A DNA stretch of 64,000 nt from Pyrinomonadaceae bacterium (GCA_025054715.1 JANWYH010000004.1:62001-126000), one strand, 5' to 3'. Positions 11,694 through 19,988 are shown, numbered from the stretch's first letter. The notes: generated by a model not told the origin, from the letters alone. Translations and numbers: made by a program.

Positions 11694-13436
11694 ATGAAAG
11701 CTGCCAACTTTAAGATTGCTTTTTGGTTAATACCCTTTCTTTTCGCTTTCGTAAATAATCAGCCTGCTACGGGTTATCAAGAAGTTTCTCAAAGCATTGT
11801 AATCAGCCAGTTTTATGGAGGTGGAGGAGTTGCTGCAAACTCCCCCTATTCGCATGATTTTGTTGAGCTTTTCAATCGCTCAAGTCAACCAGTAAGCCTG
11901 AATGGCTGGTCAGTTCAGTATGCTTCTGCTACTGGAAGCAACTGGCTCGTCACGCCTTTACCTAATGTAACCTTGCAACCCGGACAGTATTTTCTCATTA
12001 AATATGCTGGAAACGGAGCAGGCGGAGCAGAACTGCCTTCTCCCGATCTAAACGCTCCACCAGTTACCGTAGGAACAAATACCTTTGTCCCTAACCTTTC
12101 CTCTACAAGCGGAAAATTAGCACTAGTAAACTCAACAGCTCAGCTACCTGCTTCTACATGCCCAGATTCTCCATCAATAGTAGATTTAGTCGGATATGGA
12201 AGTTCAGCCTCTTGCTTTGAAGGCGAAAGAACTGCTAACTTAAGCGCAACTACGGCAGGAATAAGAAATGGTGGCGGATGCGTTGATACTAACGTAAATT
12301 CATCCGATTTTACAATCTCAGCCCCATCACCTCGCAACAGCTCAAGTCCCACGAACCAATGCAATCTAAGTAGTAATCTTCAAGCAGGCGGTTCTGTCTC
12401 ACCAAATACAACTACACCCGGCGGCACAGTTTTATTCCGAGTAACTGTGTTTCCAGCTACTACTCCGCCAAGCACAGGAATTTCAGTTGTGGCAAACTTG
12501 AATTCAATCGGAGGCATACAAAATCAACCCTTCTTTGATGATGGAACAAATGGTGACACTACAGCTGGTGATAACGTCTTTTCTTTTCAATACACAATTC
12601 CTAACAATGCCACAGGCGGCCAAAGACAAATTCAAGCGCTCGTTACCGACGCTCAAGGACGTTCAGCAAGTCCAATAATAAACTTGAATATTTCAGCGCC
12701 ACCGCCAAATGACAATCCTCTCTTGCTAGGTAACCCCAGCAATGCTACTTCTGATGTCTCAAATGAAAATAACTACCTGATGATAAAGCCGCAATACACT
12801 CTTTCATATAATCGCAGTAGAGCAACACCGAACTGGGTTGCATGGAGGCTAGACCAAAGCTGGCTAGGTAGTGCCCCAAGGCAAGATGACTACCGTCCTG
12901 ATCCAGACCTGCCATCAAGCTGGTATCGAGTAGTTCCTGAGGATTATACAAACTCGGGATATGACCGCGGCCACATGTGTCCTTCTGGCGATAGAACCCG
13001 CTCTATCGCTGATAACTCCGCTACGTTTCTGATGACAAACTTCGTCCCACAACTTCCTGCAAACAATCAAGGCCCATGGGAAGACTTTGAAACTTACTGT
13101 AGGACGCTTGCAAACCAAGGATACGAGCTTTATATCTTCGCCGGAGTCTATGGCAGTGCTGGCACGATAGCCCAGGGTCGCATTGTGATTCCTCAGTTTA
13201 CATGGAAAGTAGTTCTAGTGCTTCCAAATGGCGATAACGATCTTCAAAGAATAAATAAAGCCACAAGAACAATCGCTATACTCGTCCCAAATCAGCCACC
13301 ACTGAATCAAAATGCACCATGGCGGCAGTTTCGCGTCACAGTAGATCATATAGAAGCTATCACAGGATACAATTTCTTCTCCAACGTTCCTAAAAACACT
13401 CAAGAAATAATCGAAAGAAGGAAGGATAACCTATGA
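11694..13436 (+). CDS. Secreted lamin-tail/NUC-domain nuclease
   Basis: Predicted exported DNA/RNA non-specific endonuclease. Residues 1-28 are a signal peptide (hydrophobic FWLIPFLFAFV). Residues about 35-190 are a lamin-tail (LTD) domain (IVISQFYGGGG, DFVELFNRS, LNGWSVQY), residues about 220-330 an Ig-like or choice-of-anchor beta domain, and residues about 350-575 a NUC endonuclease domain. The NUC catalytic motif is intact: YDRGHMCPSGDR, with His as general base, and a downstream Asn (TNFVPQ) for metal binding. The stop overlaps the next nuclease gene by ATGA. A secreted nuclease could release phosphate and nucleosides or remodel extracellular DNA; the exact role is inference. Confidence 0.9.
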   Translation: MKAANFKIAFWLIPFLFAFVNNQPATGYQEVSQSIVISQFYGGGGVAANSPYSHDFVELFNRSSQPVSLNGWSVQYASATGSNWLVTPLPNVTLQPGQYFLIKYAGNGAGGAELPSPDLNAPPVTVGTNTFVPNLSSTSGKLALVNSTAQLPASTCPDSPSIVDLVGYGSSASCFEGERTANLSATTAGIRNGGGCVDTNVNSSDFTISAPSPRNSSSPTNQCNLSSNLQAGGSVSPNTTTPGGTVLFRVTVFPATTPPSTGISVVANLNSIGGIQNQPFFDDGTNGDTTAGDNVFSFQYTIPNNATGGQRQIQALVTDAQGRSASPIINLNISAPPPNDNPLLLGNPSNATSDVSNENNYLMIKPQYTLSYNRSRATPNWVAWRLDQSWLGSAPRQDDYRPDPDLPSSWYRVVPEDYTNSGYDRGHMCPSGDRTRSIADNSATFLMTNFVPQLPANNQGPWEDFETYCRTLANQGYELYIFAGVYGSAGTIAQGRIVIPQFTWKVVLVLPNGDNDLQRINKATRTIAILVPNQPPLNQNAPWRQFRVTVDHIEAITGYNFFSNVPKNTQEIIERRKDNL

Positions 13437-15286
13437 GTTTCAAAAGATTTCCAATTCAGCTAGCTTTACTTCTTTTCGTATCTACTACCTCTTTTTCTCA
13501 AAGAGGTATCGTGCCAATTCATCAGATTCAAGGTGCAAGCAATATTTCTCCTTACGACGGCAGAACCATCACAACACGTGGAATAGTTACCTTCATAACC
13601 CAAAGAGGTTTTTTTATTCAAACACCAGATAACGAAGTAGACTCTGACCCGAAAACTTCTGAAGGCATCTATGTTTTTACGAATGATGTAATCCCGCAAG
13701 GCGTAGCTATCGGAAATCTGCTGGAAGTAACAGGCACTGTTACTGAATACCGTCCTCGAAACGAAAGATATGCTTTGACAATGACCGAAATAGTTAATCC
13801 TGGTATTAAAGTATTGTCTCGTAATAATCCACTTCCTTCTCCTATAAAACTGACTGCCGAAGACCTAAATCCACAAGGTAAAATCGATCAGATTGAGCGC
13901 TTGGAGGGCATGCGTGTAAAGGTTGACAGCCTAATAGTCGTAGCTCCGACCGGAGGATTTGAAGATAGAAAAAGTGGTTGGGTAGTTTCCGACGGTGTTT
14001 TTTACGGAGTTTTACCGGGCACACCTAGACCTTTTCGTGAGCCGGGAATAAGTCTTCTAATGTGGCTCATTGACAAACTACCACAAAATATCCCCTATTT
14101 TGACATGAACCCAGAATTACTACGAGTTGATAGCGACGCTCAAGAAGAAGCCAAACCAATAGATGTAGCCGTCGGAATGACCGTAAAAAATCTGGTTGGG
14201 GTCATTGATTACTCGCGTCGCGCTTATACGTTACTTGTTGATTCAAAAAGCGAGCAACCCATAGTAGAGGGCGAACGAAGTTTCATAAAAGCAAGTCCAG
14301 CAAGTTCTAAAGAAGCTACCATCGCCTTTTTCAACATGGAGAACTTCTTCGATGATGAAAAAAATTCCGACAATGTAAAGGAAGAAACCATTCTTCCAAA
14401 AGAAGTCTTCCAAGCTAGACTAAACAAAGCATCTTTAGCCATCCGTAACGTTCTCTCTATGCCGGATGTGTTAGGAGTAATAGAAGTCGAAAACATAAAG
14501 GTCCTCAGGAAACTGGCTGAAAAAATAAATAACGATGCTGTAAAAGCTAACCAACCAAATCCACAATATGAAGCCTTCCTTGAAGAAGGCAACGACGGAA
14601 GAGGTATTGACGTAGGATTCCTGATAAAAACTTCAAAAGTAAAAGTTTTAGAAGTCAGCCAGCTTGCTAAGAATGAGAAAATCAACTTCGGAAATGAAAA
14701 AGATCGTTACCTTTACGATCGTCCACCTTTGCTGATAAGGGTTGAAATACAAGACGAGAAGAAGCCAGTTTTCACGGTGATAGTCAATCATTTTAAGTCT
14801 TATCTCGGAATAGATGACCCTGAAAACGGTGAATCTATTCGCAACCGCCGACGCCTTCAGGCAGAATGGCTGGCAAACTACATAACAGAAAGACAAAAAG
14901 CAAATCCAGAAGAAATGATAGTCGTAGGCGGTGACCTTAACAGCTTCCAATTCAATGATGGCTATAACGACCTGATAGGAATTCTAAAGGGCACTCCTAG
15001 TCAGAATGTTCTCACACCATCGAAAAGCTCTTATCAAACCGGACTAGTTAATCTTGTTGATTTGATCGATCCTAGAAACCGATACTCTTATGTTTTTGAA
15101 GGCTCTGCCCAAGTTCTAGATCACATTCTGCTAAATAAGCCTGCACAAAAAAGAGCGCTAAAATTCGGCTATGCAAGACTAAACGCTGACTTCCCTAAAA
15201 TTTACTCAAACGACGCAAACCGACCAGAAAGATTGTCAGACCACGACGTTCCGATTGTTTACCTATCACTTGAGCCGCCTCAATAA
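13433..15286 (+). CDS. Secreted ExeM/NucH-like endonuclease (EEP fold)
   Basis: Second nuclease of the operon. It has a signal peptide (LALLLFVSTTSFSQ), an OB-fold domain at about residues 35-150 (GRTITTRGIVTFITQRGFFIQ), and an endonuclease/exonuclease/phosphatase domain from about residue 300. Catalytic features include FFNMENFFDD, the Glu in VLGVIEVEN, NHFKSY, GGDLNSF and the terminal SDHDVPIVY, all standard for metal-dependent EEP nucleases. This OB-EEP arrangement is that of extracellular nucleases such as ExeM. Translationally coupled to the LTD-NUC nuclease; a strong intrinsic terminator overlaps its stop codon. Confidence 0.9.
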   Translation: MSFKRFPIQLALLLFVSTTSFSQRGIVPIHQIQGASNISPYDGRTITTRGIVTFITQRGFFIQTPDNEVDSDPKTSEGIYVFTNDVIPQGVAIGNLLEVTGTVTEYRPRNERYALTMTEIVNPGIKVLSRNNPLPSPIKLTAEDLNPQGKIDQIERLEGMRVKVDSLIVVAPTGGFEDRKSGWVVSDGVFYGVLPGTPRPFREPGISLLMWLIDKLPQNIPYFDMNPELLRVDSDAQEEAKPIDVAVGMTVKNLVGVIDYSRRAYTLLVDSKSEQPIVEGERSFIKASPASSKEATIAFFNMENFFDDEKNSDNVKEETILPKEVFQARLNKASLAIRNVLSMPDVLGVIEVENIKVLRKLAEKINNDAVKANQPNPQYEAFLEEGNDGRGIDVGFLIKTSKVKVLEVSQLAKNEKINFGNEKDRYLYDRPPLLIRVEIQDEKKPVFTVIVNHFKSYLGIDDPENGESIRNRRRLQAEWLANYITERQKANPEEMIVVGGDLNSFQFNDGYNDLIGILKGTPSQNVLTPSKSSYQTGLVNLVDLIDPRNRYSYVFEGSAQVLDHILLNKPAQKRALKFGYARLNADFPKIYSNDANRPERLSDHDVPIVYLSLEPPQ

Positions 15287-15324
15287 AAAGGAAAAATTCC
15301 GCAAAAGCGGAATTTTTCCTTTTT
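15285..15324. terminator. Strong bidirectional intrinsic terminator
   Basis: A perfect 18-bp inverted repeat (15285-15302 with 15307-15324) around an AAAA loop, GC-rich at the tip and ending in five A and five T. It overlaps the stop codon of the second nuclease gene, so it terminates that operon. Read on the minus strand it has the same form and would also stop any transcript leaving the riboswitch region to the right. Confidence 0.92.
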
Positions 15325-15347
15325 TAGAGAAGACAGATCGGCAAAAT

Positions 15348-15373
15348 AAAAAAGGCGCGAAGAAGAATCGCGC
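15348..15373 (-). terminator. Expression-platform terminator of the c-di-AMP riboswitch
   Basis: On the minus strand GCGCGA (15368-15373), loop TTCTTCT and TCGCGC (15355-15360) form a 6-bp stem followed by C and TTTTTT (15348-15353). The left arm and loop (15358-15370) can instead pair with 15395-15407 just 3' of the aptamer: 13 consecutive pairs with a single G-U. This is a textbook antiterminator, mutually exclusive with the terminator. Confidence 0.85.
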
Positions 15374-15405
15374 TTTCGCTTGTGGAAAACTTATCGATCC
15401 TTCTT

Positions 15406-15581
15406 CGATGCTTACGAGGTTAGCTGTCGGGCTAGGAACGAAGAAGTTTCCCGCGTCACAAAGTGACGCTACGCCCCAGTGTTTTGCAATCAGCGGTTGC
15501 AAAACTTTTTGGGTCCCCCGTGTCGCCTTTCAAATACCTCAAGTTTAAACCCCTCTCTTGGGGCGGCGACTTCAGCGATCG
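15406..15581 (-). promoter_or_regulatory. c-di-AMP riboswitch (ydaO/yuaA type), orphan
   Basis: The minus strand carries the hallmark core of the ydaO class: GGGGGACCCA (15510-15519), a variable hairpin (15481-15505, 9-bp stem), TGGGGCG, a GCGTCAC/GTGACGC hairpin (15453-15469), GGGAAACTTC, and CAGCTAACCTCGTAAGC (15410-15426). P1 forms between CGATCGCT (15574-15581) and AGCATCG (15406-15412) with one bulge; P2 forms between GTCGCC and GGCGAC. An antiterminator and terminator follow. By analogy with known ydaO switches, ligand should favour termination. Downstream on this strand there is no gene, only the bidirectional terminator and then the antisense of the nuclease operon. The class call is firm from sequence; the function at this place is unknown. 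Confidence 0.9.
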
Positions 15582-15619
15582 CTTCGTGCTTTCAAAAAGC
15601 ACGAATAAAAGCCATCTTT

Positions 15620-15649
15620 AATATATCATTTGCTAAATATTTTTTGCAA
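15620..15649 (-). promoter_or_regulatory. Probable sigma-70 promoter for the riboswitch RNA
   Basis: On the minus strand TTGCAA (15644-15649), an 18-nt spacer and TATATT (15620-15625) lie just upstream of the aptamer. Transcription would start near 15613, giving an RNA of about 265 nt if it ends at the 15348 terminator. Sequence match only. Confidence 0.55.
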
Positions 15650-15808
15650 GATTTTTTCTTGAGAAATTAAATTAGTAGTAAGAAATTTCGACGTGCATCG
15701 TTTACTTAAGTCAGCATAGATTGGTTAAAAGCGCGCTTATTTTAAAATCTCAGCATTTAAAACGAATGAGTTTAGTTAAGACGCTTTTGCCTTCGGCATT
15801 TTTATTGC

Positions 15809-15838
15809 TTGGCATTCGCACTAGGTGCAGCTTATAAA
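15809..15838 (+). promoter_or_regulatory. Probable promoter of the 53-codon ORF
   Basis: TTGGCA (15809-15814), a 17-nt spacer and TTATAA (15832-15837; TATAAA with an 18-nt spacer is equally good). The start site would fall near 15845, only a few bases before the Shine-Dalgarno of the small ORF at 15856, so the leader would be very short. Sequence match only. Confidence 0.5.
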
Positions 15839-15855
15839 AAAAGTAGCAGGTAATA

Positions 15856-16017
15856 ATGACGGCACTTGAGTGCAGATTTGTAGTCTTCGAAAGGTTACGG
15901 CCGCAGCTAATTCAAAATTTGCAGACGATACTATTCAGCTTAACACTTCCAACACAAATCCGAGTTACTCTGGACGGTATTTCTGTTACGTGGCGAATTC
16001 CACTAGAATGCTTCTAA
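15856..16017 (+). CDS. Small hypothetical protein (53 residues)
   Basis: Unrecognised. An ATG at 15856 follows a Shine-Dalgarno-like AGCAGG (15845-15850) at normal spacing and a promoter-like element. The frame runs 53 codons and ends in a tandem TAA-TGA stop. The product begins MTALECRFVVFERLRPQL, continues with an amphipathic helix and then alternating hydrophobic residues (QIRVTLDGISVTWRIPL) that look like a beta hairpin. It has two or three Cys and no membrane segment. It lies alone between the divergent c-di-AMP riboswitch and the convergent gene at 16100. It could be a chance ORF in AT-rich DNA or a remnant; conservation would decide. Confidence 0.45.
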   Translation: MTALECRFVVFERLRPQLIQNLQTILFSLTLPTQIRVTLDGISVTWRIPLECF

Positions 16018-16099
16018 TGAAAGAGATTATTAGTTACTCTACTTCTGTAACTTCTTCGCTGACTTACATTTTCACCTTAACCTGCTAGCCTCTTAACAT

Positions 16100-17107
16100 C
16101 TAAGCCTTTGCCTCTACGTTTGATTCACTCATCAGTGCTTTAATTTTCTTAATAAGCTCTTCTTCACTTTCTTTATCTTCAAGGAAAAACATAAAGAACT
16201 CATAACCTATCTTGAAGCAAACAAGACCGTTGCCAAAAAGCCAAACTCCTTCCAAGACTGGATTACCTCTTAAAATCCAACTTATCGGCGCTCCCGTTAT
16301 CCTGCCGGGCGAGAAAATGTTAGCCCACATCATTGCTCCTGCGGCAAAAGAAAAAGAACCAAGAAGTGGAGCTCCAACATAACGCGCTATGTCTCGCTCA
16401 AATTTTATTCTTTCTCTTTCAGCAGTATCTAATTGTTCTTTTTGAAGCAGATTTTCTTGATTTTTCAGATAGTCTGTAAACTTCTCCCCTATCTTTCTTA
16501 AAGACCAAACTGGCAAAGCCGAATTAAAAAACCAGTGAGAACTTGCTATCGTCATTCCAGCACCCAACCCTGCGCCGATAACCATTGAAAATCCGCTCAA
16601 AACGGCATTCAGCGGATTTTCTGCTACCCAATTGGCAGTGCGTTTTACGGTTTTCATTGTTGAATTGAGCTTTCCCGCAAAGCTAGTTCCGTATTCAAAT
16701 TTTCTCGAAATTCTCTCCGCTGTTTGATTAAATTCTTCCTTTGTCTTACCAAAAGCCTCTCCCACCTTCTCCTTTGCTAAGTTGAAAACCTCACTTGCTT
16801 TCTCAGTCGCCTCTTCAGCTATGTGACGAATTGGCTCGCTCGTCTCCCAAGCAGACTTTGCAGTGTCGGATGCCACTTTAACTACGTCTTCAGCTAGCTT
16901 CACGGCTTGACGTCCAACTTCACTTTTCATGGCTTCGTCCTTTACACGATCAATCCCCTCGCGCAAACCCTCGGCTCCCTTTTGAGCGCTTTCTGCCAAA
17001 ATTTTCGCACTTTCTTCTATTTTCTCTTTCAATTTGTTGTCTATCTCCTCGAAAGTTTCCTTTGCCTTCTTCTGCCATTCTTCAAATTTTTCTTTATACT
17101 CGGTCAT
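16100..17107 (-). CDS. Amphipathic-helix membrane protein of unknown function
   Basis: Not recognised. Residues 1-140 are almost wholly charged, Lys/Glu/Ala-rich helix with repeating segments such as AEEATEKASEVFNLAKEKV and AKETFEEIDNKLKEKIEES, similar in feel to LEA or apolipoprotein-like 11-mer repeats. Residues about 155-195 hold a glycine-rich hydrophobic segment (LSGFSMVIGAGLGAGMTIA); a coiled-coil region at 210-240 is followed by two more hydrophobic segments (SFSFAAGAMMWANIF and VWLFGNGLVCFKIGYEFFMFF). It ends in an acidic helix. The start is supported by Shine-Dalgarno AGGTGA 6 nt before ATG 17107. Likely a membrane or stress-linked protein; no enzymatic motif seen. Confidence 0.8.
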   Translation of the reverse strand: MTEYKEKFEEWQKKAKETFEEIDNKLKEKIEESAKILAESAQKGAEGLREGIDRVKDEAMKSEVGRQAVKLAEDVVKVASDTAKSAWETSEPIRHIAEEATEKASEVFNLAKEKVGEAFGKTKEEFNQTAERISRKFEYGTSFAGKLNSTMKTVKRTANWVAENPLNAVLSGFSMVIGAGLGAGMTIASSHWFFNSALPVWSLRKIGEKFTDYLKNQENLLQKEQLDTAERERIKFERDIARYVGAPLLGSFSFAAGAMMWANIFSPGRITGAPISWILRGNPVLEGVWLFGNGLVCFKIGYEFFMFFLEDKESEEELIKKIKALMSESNVEAKA

Positions 17108-17225
17108 AATTTCACCTCATACTAGCAAACTAATAAAAGAAAAAGCTCACTTTTTCATATTACCATAACTGCACAAGTAGCTAGGCTAATTTTCACAAAA
17201 CTTAAAGAAAAACTTTAATTTTTGA

Positions 17226-17254
17226 TTGACACTTCCTTAAAAATCTTGTAAAAA
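17226..17254 (+). promoter_or_regulatory. Consensus-like promoter facing into comEC antisense
   Basis: TTGACA (17226-17231), 17-nt spacer, TAAAAA (17249-17254), the closest match to the sigma-70 consensus I noticed outside a gene start. Downstream on the plus strand there is no credible ORF; a transcript would run antisense through the 3' end of comEC. It may be chance in AT-rich DNA. Confidence 0.35.
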
Positions 17255-17300
17255 AGAAACTTCAAGCTAACAGAACTGAAGGGACGCTCTTGATAAGCCT

Positions 17301-19988
17301 TCATCTAAAGATTGCAGGTTTAGAGAAGGTGTCAAGTTTGATTTCTTCACCGTCGGTAACGAAGCTAATAGTTCCATTTTCGCCTGTAGTAAGCACAAAG
17401 GCTCCGTGTTTTCTCCATCTTTCGACAACTTGTTCGTCTGGATGCCCAAAAGGCGAGTTCTTCGGGGCAGATATAACTGCAAATTTTGCATTCACCGCCC
17501 TTATAAAACTTTCTGTAGAAGATGTCCTACTTCCGTGATGAGCAACCTTTACAACGTCAGCTCTCAGGTCCTCCTCTAACAAATCATACTCTGCTTGACG
17601 CTCAATATCTCCAGTTAAAAGAAAACAAACTCGACGATAGCACAACTTAATTACCAACGAAGCGTTATTGCCAGCAAGGTTTACATCTGATTCTCGAGGA
17701 TTCAGAATTTTAAATGTTACATTTTCGAATCTTAGCTCGTCTCCCTTTTTGATTTTTTCAATATTGACTTGCTTCTTAATTAAAACTTCATAAAGACTAA
17801 GAAAATCCTCGTTATCAAAAGGCATACTTGCAAAAAAAGCCGTCTTAACCTGGAAATTTTTAGCTACGTTCACTAGTCCTTGAATATGATCCGCGTCAGC
17901 ATGAGTTGCTATTATAAAATCAACTTTCGAATACCCTTTCTCCCACAAAAAAGGCGAGACAACCGTTTCCCCAATTCTTTTTATCTCCGGCTCAAAAGTC
18001 TCTATTTCCCCTTCTTCATTACCTACATAAAGCTTCCTGAGATTCTGTCTTCCGCCCCCATCTATTAAGAATGTCTCACCCGTAGGTAGCTTAATAAAAA
18101 TTGAATCTCCTTGCCCAACATCTAAAAATTCAACATGAAGAAGCCCATCGGCAGATGGTTTGCTAAATGGATGAAATAAAATCAAACCAGCAAAAACTAT
18201 GAAAGAAAGAAAAGAAAACAAAAGTCTCTTGTTCAAGGCATCTGAAGGCTTAAAAGGATTCCATTTATAGATTAGAAACGAAAGATAAGCCACAGGCAAA
18301 AAATACAAAAAATAAGCGGCTTTCATTAAACCTGAGTAGTGCGCTAATCTAAAAGCCGCTACATCACGAACAACAAAAAAGCGCGTCCCTTCTAAAATCA
18401 GAAAATTAAGAGCTTCAGTAATAAGAATGAAACTAAAGGCTAGATAGTAACTCACTTGAGAAATTAAAACAGAAGCAATTGCCGTCAAGCTCTCAAGCGA
18501 CATCAAAAACCCAGCCCAAAGGTTCAAAAATATGCCAGCAACTGAGACTCGATGAAAATAAACTGCCATTAATGGCAATAGCCATATCTGTATCGAAATT
18601 GTCACAACCAGAGCCTCAAACAGGTATTGCAGAATTTTTTGAAGTTTCAGATTTTCCAGCTTTTCTGCTAAAGGAGTTTTGAAAAGATGACAACTCCAAA
18701 CATTTTGTTCAACTTCATATCGCCATCTTTGTTGGCTCCAGTAAAGAGCCTCACAAAAAGCTTTCAATTGGTCTGAACAAAAAGGAGGACTTGGTGTCTC
18801 CTCACAAAGACGCCACTGACCTATTCGACGAAAGTTCTCAATCAGAGGCGAAGCCGTCCCAGCAATCCCCAAAACGCACAGAAAAGTCAACTGAAAAGAT
18901 GGATTAAACAAATCTAGCGGGTTCAAGACCAAAAGAATAAATCCAGATAAAGCAAGAAGATTTAGCATCGTTGACTGACGAAAGAAAACTCTTCCTAGCA
19001 AAACAACCGTCAACATCACAGCGGCACGCACAACCGGCTTTTCGTAAAAACCAACCGACAAAGAGTAAAGCCAAATGAAAACGCTTGCAACTAAAAACAA
19101 CAAAAGGCGATCTCTTATAAAAAAGCTCAAAATTAGAATTAGAGTCACTCCAATGAACATAACCTGCAAGCCGCTTACTACAAGCACATGATAAATGCCA
19201 CCCTCTAGAAATGCCTCTGAAGTATCCGCATCGAGAAAATAAGGATTGCCAAGAAGAGAAGCTACTAGAATACCTGCCGTCTTCACTGAAAAAATCCTTA
19301 GTGCTTCGTCAATTATAAAATCCCTTAACTTCAAGACTTCGAAAAACGGATTCCAAAAACTCAACTCATCCCTCTTTTCAACAAGTAACGGACTTTTCAA
19401 ACTACAAGTAGCATCTATGCCTTTCTGGTCTAGAATAAACCTTGTTGGAACGACTCCTTTATTTTTGAACTCGTCTTCTCGCTTTAATAGACAAAAAACA
19501 GCAATTCCCGAGCCATAATCTATTGAAAGCTTCTCATAATCAGCTATCATCTCGCGATTATGCGTTGGTAAAAAGATTCTAACAAACCCTGAAGTAATTA
19601 TTTCCTCACCTTTGAATATGACTTTGCTCGTATCTACGCCGAGAAAAAGACCATTTGGCGACTTTTCTTTTCTGACAACTGTACCAAAAATTTCCACAGG
19701 CTTGCCAGATTCAAGTTTCCCATCCTCATAAAGTCCTCGCAAGCTATCTAAAAGGTTTCTTTTTTCAACACAAAAACAGAACGCTCCAGCGCTAACAAAA
19801 CCGAAAACTAAGAAGACAACGACGAAAGAATTGCCCTTTTTCCAGAACCATGCCGACAGCAACAAAAATGCTGATGCGCTCAAAAGCCAAACCAGAAACC
19901 CGAAACCCGCATAACTTTCTAAAAGGATACCTAAAGCAAATGAAGCGAAAAGCCAAAGAAAAGGATTTAGAGAAAAGCTCGATGCCAT
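17301..19988 (-). CDS. comEC: ComEC/Rec2 DNA-uptake channel with MBL domain
   Basis: Polytopic inner-membrane protein that carries single-stranded DNA into the cytoplasm during natural transformation. Residues 1-200 are the DUF4131/OB-like region after two membrane helices; residues about 225-580 are the competence membrane domain (GGIYHVLVVSGLQVMFIGV is its signature); residues about 625-895 are a metallo-beta-lactamase domain with ATHADADHIQGL and, further on, KVAHHGSRTSS. At 895 residues it is on the long side because of an insertion at about 385-455 rich in Trp, Gln and Cys. It directly follows the comEA-like gene on the same strand (19 nt gap), forming a competence operon. Confidence 0.95.
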   Translation of the reverse strand: MASSFSLNPFLWLFASFALGILLESYAGFGFLVWLLSASAFLLLSAWFWKKGNSFVVVFLVFGFVSAGAFCFCVEKRNLLDSLRGLYEDGKLESGKPVEIFGTVVRKEKSPNGLFLGVDTSKVIFKGEEIITSGFVRIFLPTHNREMIADYEKLSIDYGSGIAVFCLLKREDEFKNKGVVPTRFILDQKGIDATCSLKSPLLVEKRDELSFWNPFFEVLKLRDFIIDEALRIFSVKTAGILVASLLGNPYFLDADTSEAFLEGGIYHVLVVSGLQVMFIGVTLILILSFFIRDRLLLFLVASVFIWLYSLSVGFYEKPVVRAAVMLTVVLLGRVFFRQSTMLNLLALSGFILLVLNPLDLFNPSFQLTFLCVLGIAGTASPLIENFRRIGQWRLCEETPSPPFCSDQLKAFCEALYWSQQRWRYEVEQNVWSCHLFKTPLAEKLENLKLQKILQYLFEALVVTISIQIWLLPLMAVYFHRVSVAGIFLNLWAGFLMSLESLTAIASVLISQVSYYLAFSFILITEALNFLILEGTRFFVVRDVAAFRLAHYSGLMKAAYFLYFLPVAYLSFLIYKWNPFKPSDALNKRLLFSFLSFIVFAGLILFHPFSKPSADGLLHVEFLDVGQGDSIFIKLPTGETFLIDGGGRQNLRKLYVGNEEGEIETFEPEIKRIGETVVSPFLWEKGYSKVDFIIATHADADHIQGLVNVAKNFQVKTAFFASMPFDNEDFLSLYEVLIKKQVNIEKIKKGDELRFENVTFKILNPRESDVNLAGNNASLVIKLCYRRVCFLLTGDIERQAEYDLLEEDLRADVVKVAHHGSRTSSTESFIRAVNAKFAVISAPKNSPFGHPDEQVVERWRKHGAFVLTTGENGTISFVTDGEEIKLDTFSKPAIFR

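Noticed and set aside
15266-15502. 78-codon minus-strand frame as the gene controlled by the c-di-AMP riboswitch
   Set aside because: It starts inside the aptamer, runs through both terminator hairpins and has no protein-like composition.
15766-15837. Plus-strand 23-codon hydrophobic peptide (MSLVKTLLPSAFLLLG...) as a type I toxin
   Set aside because: No Shine-Dalgarno, and it overlaps the promoter elements of the 53-codon ORF; too short to support.
17200-17225. TTAAAG-AAAAA-CTTTAA-TTTTT as a terminator
   Set aside because: The stem is AT-only and very weak, with no gene ending upstream on that strand.
17290-17538. 82-codon plus-strand frame behind the TTGACA promoter
   Set aside because: It is antisense to the conserved MBL end of comEC and has no protein-like features.
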